From: Robiginitomaculum sp.
GTDB lineage: Bacteria; Pseudomonadota; Alphaproteobacteria; Caulobacterales; Maricaulaceae
Length of the DNA stretch: 60,756 nt
Assembly: GCA_021776565.1 (NCBI GenBank)
Contig: JAJFFQ010000044.1
Span: 1-60,756, forward strand
Reading direction: 5' to 3'
Shown here: positions 16,246 through 25,326 of the stretch, one piece after another
Layout of the letters: every line of letters begins with the position of its first letter
Position numbering within the stretch: position 1 is the stretch's first letter
Notes under the pieces: model-generated
Database searches by the model: none
The model's input: the letters and a program-made list of their open reading frames with translations, nothing else
What the model was told of the DNA's origin: nothing
Translations under genes and position numbers: made by a program

Positions 16246-19200
16246 ATGTTGAAATTCAAAAAATTCGGGATTACGGGATGTCAGAAAAGAGGTTTGTTTG
16301 CCTCTACTGTTATCCCTGTGTTTGCCCTGGCCGCGGCAGCTTCTGCACAAGAGGGGGCAGAAGCTGCCAAAACCGAGGACGCTATCATAGTCACCGGCAC
16401 CCATATCAAGGGGGCAAAGGTAACAGCCACTCTGCCGGTTTCAATCATTAGCATTGAAGACATTGAGGCACTTGGCAGTTTTGATGGTGATAACCTTATT
16501 CGCTCCCTACCCGGTCAAGGCGAAGTTGATTTTCGTGACGACAATAATAATACGGTCAACAATTCTCGCGGCGATGTTTCATCAATCAATTTGCGCTCGC
16601 TTGGCCCTGGCAATACGCTGGTTCTTCTTAATGGCCGTCGTCTGGTTAACCACCCGGGTACGCAAACAAAAAACCTCGTACCTGCAACAACGGTCAATAT
16701 GAACGCTTTGCCTGTTGCCGGGATCAGTCGGGTTGAGATATTGAACGATGGTGCTTCGGCTATTTATGGCTCTGATGCTGTTGCCGGTGTATTTAATACT
16801 TTTTTGAAGAATAATTTTGAAGGTGCCAGTGCTTCTTTTCGCCACAGTTTTTCAGATGATACAGGGCTTGATGAACAACAGCTTACATTAAACCTGGGGC
16901 AAGATTTCAACGATGGCCGTACTAATGTTTCAATCGCGGCCAGCATTTCTCAACGCGATGGACTACTATCCAGTGAAGTCCCCCTCTCTGCCAACTCAGA
17001 CCAGCGTGATTTCCTGATCGGGACAAGCTTTGAAGGCGATACAAGCTTTGACAATCGTCATACCAGAACCGCCTGGGGACAATTTACGCTACGCACAAGC
17101 AGTAGCACACGGGTTAGACAAAATGGGACGACACTGACAACTTCTTCGGGACGCTTTCACATCCAGCCAACTTCGTTTTCCGGCTGTCGTGGAACCACAG
17201 CAACCGATTTGTCGACGCCAGGTATTTGTATAGATGATAGTTCTCTGGATCGTAATTTGCGTCACAATCGAGGTGCGGATCGCTCTCTCATTTCTGATCG
17301 GGACAGGGTCAATGTTTTTGCCTTCCTCAATCATGAGCTTAACAGCAATGTAGAAATTTATGGTGAGGCCGGGTATTACCGTGCTGAAACCGATGCAACC
17401 ATTGAGGCCATCACACCTATTTCCAGCGGCGATATTGTCATTCCGGCAAACAATTACTGGAACCCGTTTGGCCCGGTTGCGTTTTCTGATGGAACGATCA
17501 ACCCTAATCGTTTGCCAGGGTTGAGCAATGTGCCAGTTGAGGGGCTTCCGGTTTTTGTCGATGGCGCCCGATATCGGTTTACCGAGCTTGGGCGACGCAA
17601 TGTCAATGTGGTCAACACCACATTTCGGTCATTAATTGGTGCCCGTGGTGACTTTGGAACATCAGGTTGGGATTGGGACAGCGCGGCGATGTATTCGCGC
17701 GCCAGAACCACTGATGTAACTGACAATCGGGTGTCTTCCACTGCATTTGCAGCAGCTTTGGATAATGAAACCCCAACTGCATTTAACATGTTTAACGGTG
17801 CCGACCCTAACAACCCAAACTCTCTGGACAGCACCACAAACCCGCAAAGCGTTATTGATACATTTTTGATTGATGTATCGCGTCAAGGCACCACTGAACT
17901 TGCTCTGGCTGACATTAAAGTATCCAATGGCAGCGTTTTTGAACTACCCGGTGGGCCAATTGGCGCGGCGTTTGGTGCCGAAGTGCGGTATGAATCCTAC
18001 GCGGAAGATCGTGATGACCGCCTGGATGGCACCATAACATTTACCAACCCGGTAACCGGCGCATTCACGGCCAGTGATGCAATGGGTTCTAGCCCTACGC
18101 CTGACTCTCGCGGTTCGAGAGATGTTTTCTCGGCCTATGGCGAGTTCTTTGTTCCTGTGGTTGGTGAGCATAATAACATACCTCTGGTTCACGATTTAAG
18201 CGTGCAGCTTGCTGGCCGTATTGAAGAATTTTCTGATATTGGTTCCAGTGGGTTCAAACCACGTGTGGCCGGCACCTGGTCAGCGTTTGAATGGCTTAAA
18301 GGTCGCGCGTCATGGGCCAAAGGCTTCCGTGCGCCAAACTTGCAACAAATCAATAACCCGATCGTGTTCCGCTCCAACACCCGTGAAGATTCGATTTTTT
18401 GCGAGGCCGGGGTTCGTAATGGCACATTTGCCAATTTTGCAGCCTGTTCTGGCTTCTCGGAATCCCGTGAAGAGCGGCGTGCGAGCAACCCTAACCTGAA
18501 GCCGGAAAAAGATAAAAACTTTACCTATGGTATTATCCTGGAACCTCAATTTTTTGAGGGTGCAGCCAGCTTTCTCAACGGCTTCACGTTTACTGCCGAC
18601 TGGTGGGACATAAAACAAAAGGATGTCGTCGGCATTTTTGGTGGTGGTAACCATGTAGACCTCGACTATGCCTTGCGTGTTCAGGGATTAACGAATGATG
18701 CTGTGGTGCGTGCTGCCCCAACATCGGATCAAGTCCTCTTTTTTGCTGGAACCGGCATTGATGCCGTGGGCGATATCCTGTTCATTGAGGATGCTTTTCT
18801 AAATCTATTGCCACGTCGCATTAAAGGCGTTGATTACGCGGTTTATTACAAACTTGATGATACACCGCTGGGTGATTTTAATTTCAAGGTTAATGTCGCG
18901 CAGATGAAGAAGTTTTTCATAGAGCCATCCCCCAGATCTCTACAAGTCTTAGATGCCATTGATGCAGGGTTAATAGATTCCTCAGTATCAATTTCAAACG
19001 CCGGCAGCATTATCAGACGAAACGGCACCCCAAAATGGCGCGGCACAAGCACCTTTGCCTGGCGTCACCAAAGCGGCATTGGTGCCGGTGGACTGGTTCG
19101 TTATGTTGGTAGCTTTATTGACACCAGTGCCGGACTTGATCCCAATGGCGATGCGCACAAAATCAAGGACTGGGCAACGCTAAGCCTTTATGCCCAGTAT

Positions 19201-19365
19201 GAACACCCAGGAGAGGGTATGTTGGCTAATACGCGCTTTCGCGTAGGAGCAACAAACATTACCAATGAAGCACCAAGGCAGGATGATGAAATCAGGGGCT
19301 TCAAATCGAGCATGCACAATGCTCGTGGTCGGGTTATCTATCTAGATTTGAAAAAATCATTCTGA
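16246..19365 (+). CDS. TonB-dependent receptor, large (1039 aa)
   Basis: A long signal peptide (ending ALAAAASAQ) is followed by a TonB-box-like segment DAIIVTGTHI (about 45-54). The plug has LPVSIISIEDIEALGSF, LRSLGPGNTLVLLNGRRLV and VEILNDGASAIYGSDAVAGV. The large barrel contains RASWAKGFRAPNLQQI and SNPNLKPEKDKNFTYG and ends in a terminal Phe (KKSF). There is no STN domain, so control is not of the FecI/FecR type. The ATG at 16246 has GAGGGGAAAG just upstream. LNGRR-type receptors of this size often import oligopeptides or oligosaccharides; the two metallopeptidase genes directly downstream favour peptides. A strong terminator hairpin follows the gene. Confidence 0.93.
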   Translation: MLKFKKFGITGCQKRGLFASTVIPVFALAAAASAQEGAEAAKTEDAIIVTGTHIKGAKVTATLPVSIISIEDIEALGSFDGDNLIRSLPGQGEVDFRDDNNNTVNNSRGDVSSINLRSLGPGNTLVLLNGRRLVNHPGTQTKNLVPATTVNMNALPVAGISRVEILNDGASAIYGSDAVAGVFNTFLKNNFEGASASFRHSFSDDTGLDEQQLTLNLGQDFNDGRTNVSIAASISQRDGLLSSEVPLSANSDQRDFLIGTSFEGDTSFDNRHTRTAWGQFTLRTSSSTRVRQNGTTLTTSSGRFHIQPTSFSGCRGTTATDLSTPGICIDDSSLDRNLRHNRGADRSLISDRDRVNVFAFLNHELNSNVEIYGEAGYYRAETDATIEAITPISSGDIVIPANNYWNPFGPVAFSDGTINPNRLPGLSNVPVEGLPVFVDGARYRFTELGRRNVNVVNTTFRSLIGARGDFGTSGWDWDSAAMYSRARTTDVTDNRVSSTAFAAALDNETPTAFNMFNGADPNNPNSLDSTTNPQSVIDTFLIDVSRQGTTELALADIKVSNGSVFELPGGPIGAAFGAEVRYESYAEDRDDRLDGTITFTNPVTGAFTASDAMGSSPTPDSRGSRDVFSAYGEFFVPVVGEHNNIPLVHDLSVQLAGRIEEFSDIGSSGFKPRVAGTWSAFEWLKGRASWAKGFRAPNLQQINNPIVFRSNTREDSIFCEAGVRNGTFANFAACSGFSESREERRASNPNLKPEKDKNFTYGIILEPQFFEGAASFLNGFTFTADWWDIKQKDVVGIFGGGNHVDLDYALRVQGLTNDAVVRAAPTSDQVLFFAGTGIDAVGDILFIEDAFLNLLPRRIKGVDYAVYYKLDDTPLGDFNFKVNVAQMKKFFIEPSPRSLQVLDAIDAGLIDSSVSISNAGSIIRRNGTPKWRGTSTFAWRHQSGIGAGGLVRYVGSFIDTSAGLDPNGDAHKIKDWATLSLYAQYEHPGEGMLANTRFRVGATNITNEAPRQDDEIRGFKSSMHNARGRVIYLDLKKSF

Positions 19366-19413
19366 TTTGATGGTCTCTTGGCTTGCGATTTATACAATTT
19401 TTGTATGATTTAC

Positions 19414-19449
19414 GAAATAAAGGGGGGCGGTTTCGCCCCCCTTTATTTC
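19414..19449 (+). terminator. Strong 16-bp hairpin terminator between receptor and M14 gene
   Basis: GAAATAAAGGGGGGCG (19414-19429) pairs perfectly with CGCCCCCCTTTATTTC (19434-19449) around GTTT, followed by TTTGGG. It begins 48 bases after the receptor stop and ends 14 bases before the next start codon. It probably lowers read-through from the receptor gene into the peptidase genes. Confidence 0.8.
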
Positions 19450-19463
19450 TTTGGGTGCTCTAA

Positions 19464-20672
19464 ATGATGGCCACAAAGCATCACATCACAACCCTTTTGG
19501 GGTTTGCTTTTATTATTACGGGCTGCCTGTCTAGCCTTCCATTGGACAAGGTAGGTTCTGAAACAGAAACCGCTCTTTGCGCGTGGCACGACGTTAAGCT
19601 TTACAACAATTTTGATGCTGCCAGAGTTGATCGCTGTGAAATCAGTGATGATGGTTTTCGCCTAACCATCTTGCCAGAAGCAACGCCCATAAACCCAAGT
19701 CCGTGGTATGCTTTTCGCCTTGAGGCCGACCAACAGCAAACGGTTACCGTTACTCTCAATTACCCGAATTTCAAACACCGTTATCCGGCAAAAACCAGTC
19801 TGGATAAAAAACAATGGACTCGGTTACCTGATGAACAAATTACGATTAACCAGGCAAGCGATGAGGCTATTTTAGCCATTCCGGTCTCAAATAACCCTCT
19901 TTATGTTTCTGCACAGGAACTCATAACAGCCACCGATTATCAGCACTGGACCAATCAGGCACTTACCAACTCTCCTTTTCTCCAGGCCCAAACTCTGGGC
20001 GCATCAAGGCAAGGAAATGAGATTATAAAGCTCACAGCACATGCCGCGTCCAAAAAGTCGGCTGGCACGATTATGCTGGTAGGTAGACAGCATCCGCCAG
20101 AAGTGTCGGGTGTTTTTGCTTTTTTTGCATTTAGCAAAGAAGTACTGGGATACTCCCCTCTTGCCAAAAGGTTTCGAGAGCGTTTCTCAATTGTGATGAT
20201 CCCGGTTCTCAACCCGGATGGCGTCAAGGCAGGACATTGGCGATTCAATGCTGGTCTTGTTGACCTTAACCGCGACTGGGGGCCATTTACCCAGCCCGAA
20301 ACGCAGCTGGCGCGCGATGAGTTGGCCCGTATTGATAATGATGAAGGCTTGGCCTTGTTTCTGGATTTCCATTCGACCTTCAAAAACGTTATCTATACGC
20401 AGACTGATGATGTACAAACGGTGCCACGTGATTTTGCGGCACGCTGGCATAAGGCCATGAATGATAGAGACCCTGATATTGGACTTGTCCGACAAGCAGG
20501 GCACAACACTGATCGACCGACGTCAAAGGCCTATGTTTATAAAATATATGGTGTTGCGGCGATTACCTTTGAAATGCACGAAGAGGAAAAACGAAGTTCA
20601 ATTCAAGAGTTTTCACGTATCGCTGCCCAGGAAATGATGAAAATATTGCTGGCTGATAGTCGTGAAAAATAG
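19464..20672 (+). CDS. M14-family zinc carboxypeptidase-like lipoprotein
   Basis: The 402-residue protein has a lipoprotein signal (LLGFAFIITGC, lipidation Cys about residue 21), which puts it in the periplasm on a membrane. An N-terminal beta domain of about 130 residues precedes an M14 peptidase domain. Zinc and catalytic motifs visible are GRQHPPEVSG (HxxE), NPDG, VDLNRDWGPFTQPE, FLDFHST (third zinc His) and ITFEMHEEE (catalytic Glu). This arrangement is seen in cytosolic-carboxypeptidase-like and deacylase-like M14 enzymes, which trim C-terminal or side-chain amino acids. Start codons ATG-ATG at 19464/19467 lie just after the terminator hairpin. It probably processes the ligand brought in by the upstream receptor (inference). 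Confidence 0.88.
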   Translation: MMATKHHITTLLGFAFIITGCLSSLPLDKVGSETETALCAWHDVKLYNNFDAARVDRCEISDDGFRLTILPEATPINPSPWYAFRLEADQQQTVTVTLNYPNFKHRYPAKTSLDKKQWTRLPDEQITINQASDEAILAIPVSNNPLYVSAQELITATDYQHWTNQALTNSPFLQAQTLGASRQGNEIIKLTAHAASKKSAGTIMLVGRQHPPEVSGVFAFFAFSKEVLGYSPLAKRFRERFSIVMIPVLNPDGVKAGHWRFNAGLVDLNRDWGPFTQPETQLARDELARIDNDEGLALFLDFHSTFKNVIYTQTDDVQTVPRDFAARWHKAMNDRDPDIGLVRQAGHNTDRPTSKAYVYKIYGVAAITFEMHEEEKRSSIQEFSRIAAQEMMKILLADSREK

Positions 20673-20699
20673 ATGGTATCAAGGAAAGGATAGGTTGCG

Positions 20700-23318
20700 A
20701 TGTCTCAATTTAATCAAGTAGTGAGAATTTTTCTTCTAAGCTGCGTCATGTCTCTATGTATGGTGACACAAGGCTTTGCTCAAATTAGCGGCGGTGAACA
20801 ACTGACCGCAAGTGAAGATGATTATCTGGCATATTTTTTTCCTGATGCTCCTGAATTTGAGACAGGAATTCCAGCGCCCCATGAAATACTGGGCTATCCT
20901 TCGGGTGATATGCATATCACGCCAGAAATGCTTCATTCCTATGTGACCGTCCTGGCAAATGTTTCTTCAAAAGCAAAGTTGGAAATTACTGGCCACAGCT
21001 ATGAAAAGCGGCCATTGACGAACATCTATATCTCCTCTTCGGCCAACATAAAGAATCTTGAGGGCATAAGAAAGCAACATCTTGAGGCATCGTCTCCCGA
21101 TGAAGATATACTGGTGTTAAAATTGGCGTATTCAATTCATGGAGATGAACCTAGCGGTTCAAATGCTGCCCCGTTAGTGGCCTATTACCTTACCGCCTCA
21201 ACCGATCCCTGGGTAGAAGCTTTCCTAGAACATACAGTCGTAATCCTTGAACCAGCCCAGAACCCGGATGGCCTTGCCAGGTTTGCACAATGGGTCAATG
21301 CACACCGCACCAAGGTTGAAACCCTTGATACGGCGCAAAGAACTCTGCACCAACCTTGGCCAGGGGGACGCACCAACCATTATTGGGCGGACTTGAATCG
21401 TGACTGGATATTTGTCGTTCATCCTGAATCCAAGGCGCGTATCAGGCAGTATCAAAACTGGAAACCTCATGTGCTTGGTGATTATCATGAGCAGGGAGGC
21501 AATAAACCAAGTTACTTTTTTCAACCGGGTCATCCAAAACGCACACATCCACTTACGCTGCCTGAAAACCAACAAGTAACAAAACAACTCGCACAGTTCC
21601 ATGCAGATGCTTTGGACAAGACAGGGCAGGCATATTTTTCCGAAGAAATCTATGATGATTTTTATTACGGAAAAGGTTCGGCCTATCCCGATATTACAGG
21701 TGGCATTGGTCTTTTGTTTGAGCAAACCGCAAGTCGTGGACAGATTAGGGATTTTGAGGGTGAAATATTGACGTTCAATCGGTCAATTATGAACCAGATC
21801 ACAACATCATTTTCGCTTATGCGGGGCAGTCATGCCTTGCGAGAAGAGCTTATAAACTATCGGTTTATTTTCAAAGCACAAGAACGGCAAAGAGCCGGTA
21901 AGTCCAAAATCAAAGGTTATGTTTTTTCCGATGACGGTGATCCTGCACGCGCCAGGGCAATGATAGAGATGATGGCCGCCCACAATATTACTGTGCATGA
22001 ATTATCAAAAACAATGACTCGTGATGGCAGACAATATGAGCCACATCACGCATGGATTGTGCCAGCCGACGCCACGCAATACGGGCTTGTCACATCCTTG
22101 TTCGAGTCTCGGATCGCTTTTGAAGACAACGTGTTTTATGATGTTTCGACCTGGAATTTGCCAACAGCATTTAATCTGCCCTATGCATCGCTCAAGACTG
22201 TAACTGAGGTTCTGGGCAATCGCGTAGATAGCCAACCAGTACCGGAACCGATGCACATTGACAAAAATGCTGTGGCCTATGCAATCCCATGGAACCAGTT
22301 GGATGCATCTATTGTCTTAGAAGCATTATTAGCAGAAAAAATAATTCCCAGAGTCTCGGCTAAACCGTTTGTCGCTGAAATTGTTGGTGGTAAACGCCAG
22401 AGGTTTGCTCAAGGCACGTTGTTAGTTAGATTGCGTGATGACAACACAGCGAAGGCGTTGGAGCGTGCTTTGGCCAACGCCCCGTCAGTTATTGCTGTGG
22501 CACTTTCCAGTGGCTTGACTTCTGAGGGGCCAGACTTGGGTTCACGCAAGATGAAGGCAATACATCCGGTAAAGCTGGCACTGCTGGTCGGGTCAGGCGT
22601 AACATCAACCGAGGCGGGGGCAATATGGCACTTCTTTGACAGACGGGTTGGTGCTCCATTGACATTGCTGGATATCAATCGTTTGCGCAAAACAGATATT
22701 TCTGAATACACACATATTCTTATGGCAGACGGAAAATATTCTGATCTATCAGAAGACACAGATTTACTGAAAAACTGGATAGATGCTGGTGGTGTGCTGG
22801 TCGCACAAAAACGTGCAGCAAAATGGGTGAATGAAAAGTTTCTTGATGCACATGAGGAGGATGCATCCGCAGGTGTTGAAGACGGTGAAGGCGATGAAGA
22901 AGAGGCGGAACCAGAATACCGGGCCTATCTGGATTATGAGCGCGACAATGGTGATCGCCTGGTGCGCGGTTCTGTATTGAACTCGGTCGCTGACCTCACC
23001 CACCCGTTTGCTTATGGTTATCAGCGCGACACCATACCTTTATTTCGCACGTGGAATGAAAAAATGAACCGTGCGAAAATCAGTTATGATACACCGCTAC
23101 GGTACACAGATGATCCCTTATTGTCCGGGTTTATTAGTCAGGATAAACTGGATGAACTGGCTGGCACACCCGCGATCGCCACTCACCGGTTGGGCAAGGG
23201 ATATATTGTAACGATGGCGGATAGCCTTGTTTTTCGTGAACTATGGCGTGGCACAGAACGTATTTACGAGAATATCATATATTTCACGCAAACCATTGAG
23301 GAGCGTAAGGACAAATAG
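20700..23318 (+). CDS. Secreted M14-family metallopeptidase, 872 aa, with extra C-terminal domains
   Basis: A signal peptide (about 1-27, VTQGFAQ) is followed by an M14 catalytic domain. Zinc ligands are in SIHGDEPSGSN (His/Glu) and LGDYHEQGG (His); other motifs are EPAQNPDG, ADLNRDW and the region GGIGLLFEQTASRG that carries the catalytic Glu. About 480 residues follow the catalytic domain and include a glutamine-amidotransferase-like segment and an acidic linker (EDGEGDEEEAEPEY). This long architecture is known among bacterial zinc carboxypeptidases of unclear substrate. It starts 27 bases after the lipoprotein M14 gene and is probably co-transcribed with it. Both enzymes would act in the periplasm. 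Confidence 0.88.
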   Translation: MSQFNQVVRIFLLSCVMSLCMVTQGFAQISGGEQLTASEDDYLAYFFPDAPEFETGIPAPHEILGYPSGDMHITPEMLHSYVTVLANVSSKAKLEITGHSYEKRPLTNIYISSSANIKNLEGIRKQHLEASSPDEDILVLKLAYSIHGDEPSGSNAAPLVAYYLTASTDPWVEAFLEHTVVILEPAQNPDGLARFAQWVNAHRTKVETLDTAQRTLHQPWPGGRTNHYWADLNRDWIFVVHPESKARIRQYQNWKPHVLGDYHEQGGNKPSYFFQPGHPKRTHPLTLPENQQVTKQLAQFHADALDKTGQAYFSEEIYDDFYYGKGSAYPDITGGIGLLFEQTASRGQIRDFEGEILTFNRSIMNQITTSFSLMRGSHALREELINYRFIFKAQERQRAGKSKIKGYVFSDDGDPARARAMIEMMAAHNITVHELSKTMTRDGRQYEPHHAWIVPADATQYGLVTSLFESRIAFEDNVFYDVSTWNLPTAFNLPYASLKTVTEVLGNRVDSQPVPEPMHIDKNAVAYAIPWNQLDASIVLEALLAEKIIPRVSAKPFVAEIVGGKRQRFAQGTLLVRLRDDNTAKALERALANAPSVIAVALSSGLTSEGPDLGSRKMKAIHPVKLALLVGSGVTSTEAGAIWHFFDRRVGAPLTLLDINRLRKTDISEYTHILMADGKYSDLSEDTDLLKNWIDAGGVLVAQKRAAKWVNEKFLDAHEEDASAGVEDGEGDEEEAEPEYRAYLDYERDNGDRLVRGSVLNSVADLTHPFAYGYQRDTIPLFRTWNEKMNRAKISYDTPLRYTDDPLLSGFISQDKLDELAGTPAIATHRLGKGYIVTMADSLVFRELWRGTERIYENIIYFTQTIEERKDK

Positions 23319-23330
23319 GATTTAAACTCA

Positions 23331-24239
23331 TTATCCAATATCCTGTTGCTCTGCGCTATAGTCATCATAAACGCTGCGAAAGCAGTCCAAAAACAATTGG
23401 CCAAGGGCCTGTAGTGGGCGTGCTTGCGCATAAAGTGCATTGACTTCAAATGTTAAAGGTGGATCCAGCTTTTTATATTTTAAGTTTTCGTGTCCACCGG
23501 CAGAGCCGGTAAACTCATCAACGATGGCAATGCCGACGCCGCTGGCGGCCAGGCTTTTGGCAACAAAACATGATTCAGCAATAGCAACGGGGTCGACCCA
23601 ACCATCTATTTTCTGAATTTCCTGCCACAACACCCCGCCTAACGGGCCATTCGCATTCATGGCGATATAGTCTCTTCCCGCCACTTCGCAAAGCGGTACT
23701 CGTGTAGGTCGATTGACCAATAGATCCCCGACATACACACACGTGAACTCAGCTTCTCCAAGCTTAATGCGTTGAAGTCCGGAATGTTCAGGCGCCGAAA
23801 ATACCAACCCAAGGTCATTCTCATGAGAGCGCAAAGACGAGACAAGGTCGCCATAGTGCTGGGTTTGAAGTTCAAATGTGGTATTAGGGTGTGTCTTGCG
23901 AAATTTGGCAATAGCTCTGGGTAATAACTCATAGCTCAACCCGGTAATGGTCGATATTCTGATATGCCCGGAAAGAGCACTACGCAAATTTTGTACGGTA
24001 CGGCGGATGTTGCTAATGTTTTGATGAACTTTGCTGACCTCATCATAAAGTCGATGCGCTTCCTCTGTGGGTACAAGGCCTTGTCCGGTACGCTCAAACA
24101 ATAAAAAACCTAACTGGTCTTCAGTGTGGCGCAATGCCTTGCTGACTGCGGGTTGTGAAACATTCAATTTACGTGCTGCGGCACTAATTGAGCCATTGGT
24201 ATACACGGCATAAAAAATTTCGATCTGTTGAAGGCGCAT
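23331..24239 (-). CDS. LysR-family transcriptional regulator
   Basis: The 302-residue protein has an N-terminal winged helix-turn-helix (about 1-60; GSISAAARKLNVSQPAVSKA) and a periplasmic-binding-like effector domain (about 90-295). It converges on the second M14 gene with 12 bases between stops and is the only regulator in the receptor/peptidase region. Palindromic T-N11-A boxes lie just upstream of its own start (24257-24271) and upstream of the receptor gene (16122-16136), which suggests autoregulation and control of that locus. The effector is unknown; a peptide or amino acid would fit. Confidence 0.92.
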   Translation of the reverse strand: MRLQQIEIFYAVYTNGSISAAARKLNVSQPAVSKALRHTEDQLGFLLFERTGQGLVPTEEAHRLYDEVSKVHQNISNIRRTVQNLRSALSGHIRISTITGLSYELLPRAIAKFRKTHPNTTFELQTQHYGDLVSSLRSHENDLGLVFSAPEHSGLQRIKLGEAEFTCVYVGDLLVNRPTRVPLCEVAGRDYIAMNANGPLGGVLWQEIQKIDGWVDPVAIAESCFVAKSLAASGVGIAIVDEFTGSAGGHENLKYKKLDPPLTFEVNALYAQARPLQALGQLFLDCFRSVYDDYSAEQQDIG

Positions 24240-24256
24240 ATTCTACCATTTCTTGA

Positions 24257-24271
24257 TTGCATATTTTGCAA
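24257..24271. promoter_or_regulatory. T-N11-A palindrome upstream of lysR, candidate autoregulatory site
   Basis: TTGCATATTTTGCAA has 5-base perfect arms around a 5-base centre and contains T-N11-A. It lies 18 bases upstream of the LysR start codon, where autoregulatory LysR sites are usual. Its arm sequence differs from the box at 16122, so a shared recognition sequence is not shown. Confidence 0.4.
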
Positions 24272-24372
24272 CAAACTGATGTGTCTTGGTGAAACCCGGG
24301 CGGACTTGCGGGGGCACTTAATATATCACTGCAATTTCCCCCTCGTATATCTTCATAAGGCGTTTGTCCATT

Positions 24373-24387
24373 AGGGTCAGGCCTCGT
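24373..24387. repeat. Copy of dispersed word AGGGTCAGGCCTCGT
   Basis: An exact 15-base match to 46105-46119, and a 13-base match on the opposite strand to 128-141. All three copies are intergenic. It lies between lysR and the 3' end of the alpha/beta-hydrolase gene, in a 180-base gap with no gene. Confidence 0.6.
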
Positions 24388-24419
24388 GACTGTCCCGCTT
24401 TATATGAAGAGACGCACAG

Positions 24420-25319
24420 TTATAAGCAATTTTTCAGAGCGGTAATAAATTCCGGTTTTCGTAGTATGGTGATGTGATCGGCATCAGGAATTATGGTCAA
24501 ATTCACAAGGGATACTTGTTCTTTTAGGGATTTTGCACCGACCAGCAGAGGATCATTTTCACCTATGACAACACAAACAGAAAGGGTGATCGCGCTTATA
24601 TCTTTACGACTAATAGCCAGTTCATCCAGATGACGTATTACTGCTGCTAAAGCTTTGCCATCATTAAAATACCGGGTGAAAAACCACACCAGCACGACAT
24701 GACGCAATCCCGGCTTTTTACGCTGGCCTTCAAAGGATTGCGACAGCGGTGACACCCCTTTTCCCGCTTCAAGGCGCAGGGCGTATTGTTCGCGTGTCTT
24801 GTGAAACGGCCCCGTATGTGGCGCTTCCCACCCGGAGCCAAGTAACGCAATGCTCAAAAAACGTTGCGGGTGAGTGACTGCCAGCTTTAGCGTGAGAATA
24901 CCACCAAGCGAATATCCGGCCAAATGCGCTTTGGAAATGCCAAGGTGATCCATCAGCCGCACGACATCTTCGGCCATTTCAAGGCCATAGGCGTCGCTCA
25001 TGTGCGGTTTGCCGCTTAGGCCATGACCACGCAAATCCATAGTAATCACCCGGTACTCCGTCTCCAGTTTCTGCGCGATGCCTGGATTGCGCCAATTGAG
25101 GTCACTGTTAATCGCAAAACCATGAACCAGAATGACAGGTGTGCCTGACCCGGTGTCCGTATAATGAATGGTTACGCCAGCCGACTGAAAACTTTCCCCC
25201 GGTGTGCGGTTGGTCAAGGTTCGGGTGAGCCAGCCAAGAGCGATGGTTATGACCAGAGCGGCGATTATACCCGTCAATACCAACAACTTTAGAGTTTTCG
25301 CGGCCCCTGACACCCTCAT
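24420..25319 (-). CDS. Alpha/beta-hydrolase, membrane-anchored
   Basis: The 299-residue protein has an N-terminal membrane anchor (about 7-30, LLVLTGIIAALVITIALGW). The hydrolase fold shows VILVHGFAINSD (oxyanion region), MDLRGHGLS, the nucleophile elbow AGYSLGG, the acid in GENDPLL and the catalytic His in PDADHITI. The start at 25319 lies 7 bases after the preceding gene; an upstream in-frame ATG would overlap that gene by 38 bases. It is the last gene of the eleven-gene minus-strand unit. Ester, lactone or thioester hydrolysis is possible; the substrate cannot be told from sequence. Confidence 0.88.
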   Translation of the reverse strand: MRVSGAAKTLKLLVLTGIIAALVITIALGWLTRTLTNRTPGESFQSAGVTIHYTDTGSGTPVILVHGFAINSDLNWRNPGIAQKLETEYRVITMDLRGHGLSGKPHMSDAYGLEMAEDVVRLMDHLGISKAHLAGYSLGGILTLKLAVTHPQRFLSIALLGSGWEAPHTGPFHKTREQYALRLEAGKGVSPLSQSFEGQRKKPGLRHVVLVWFFTRYFNDGKALAAVIRHLDELAISRKDISAITLSVCVVIGENDPLLVGAKSLKEQVSLVNLTIIPDADHITILRKPEFITALKNCL

Positions 25320-25326
25320 ACTGCCA

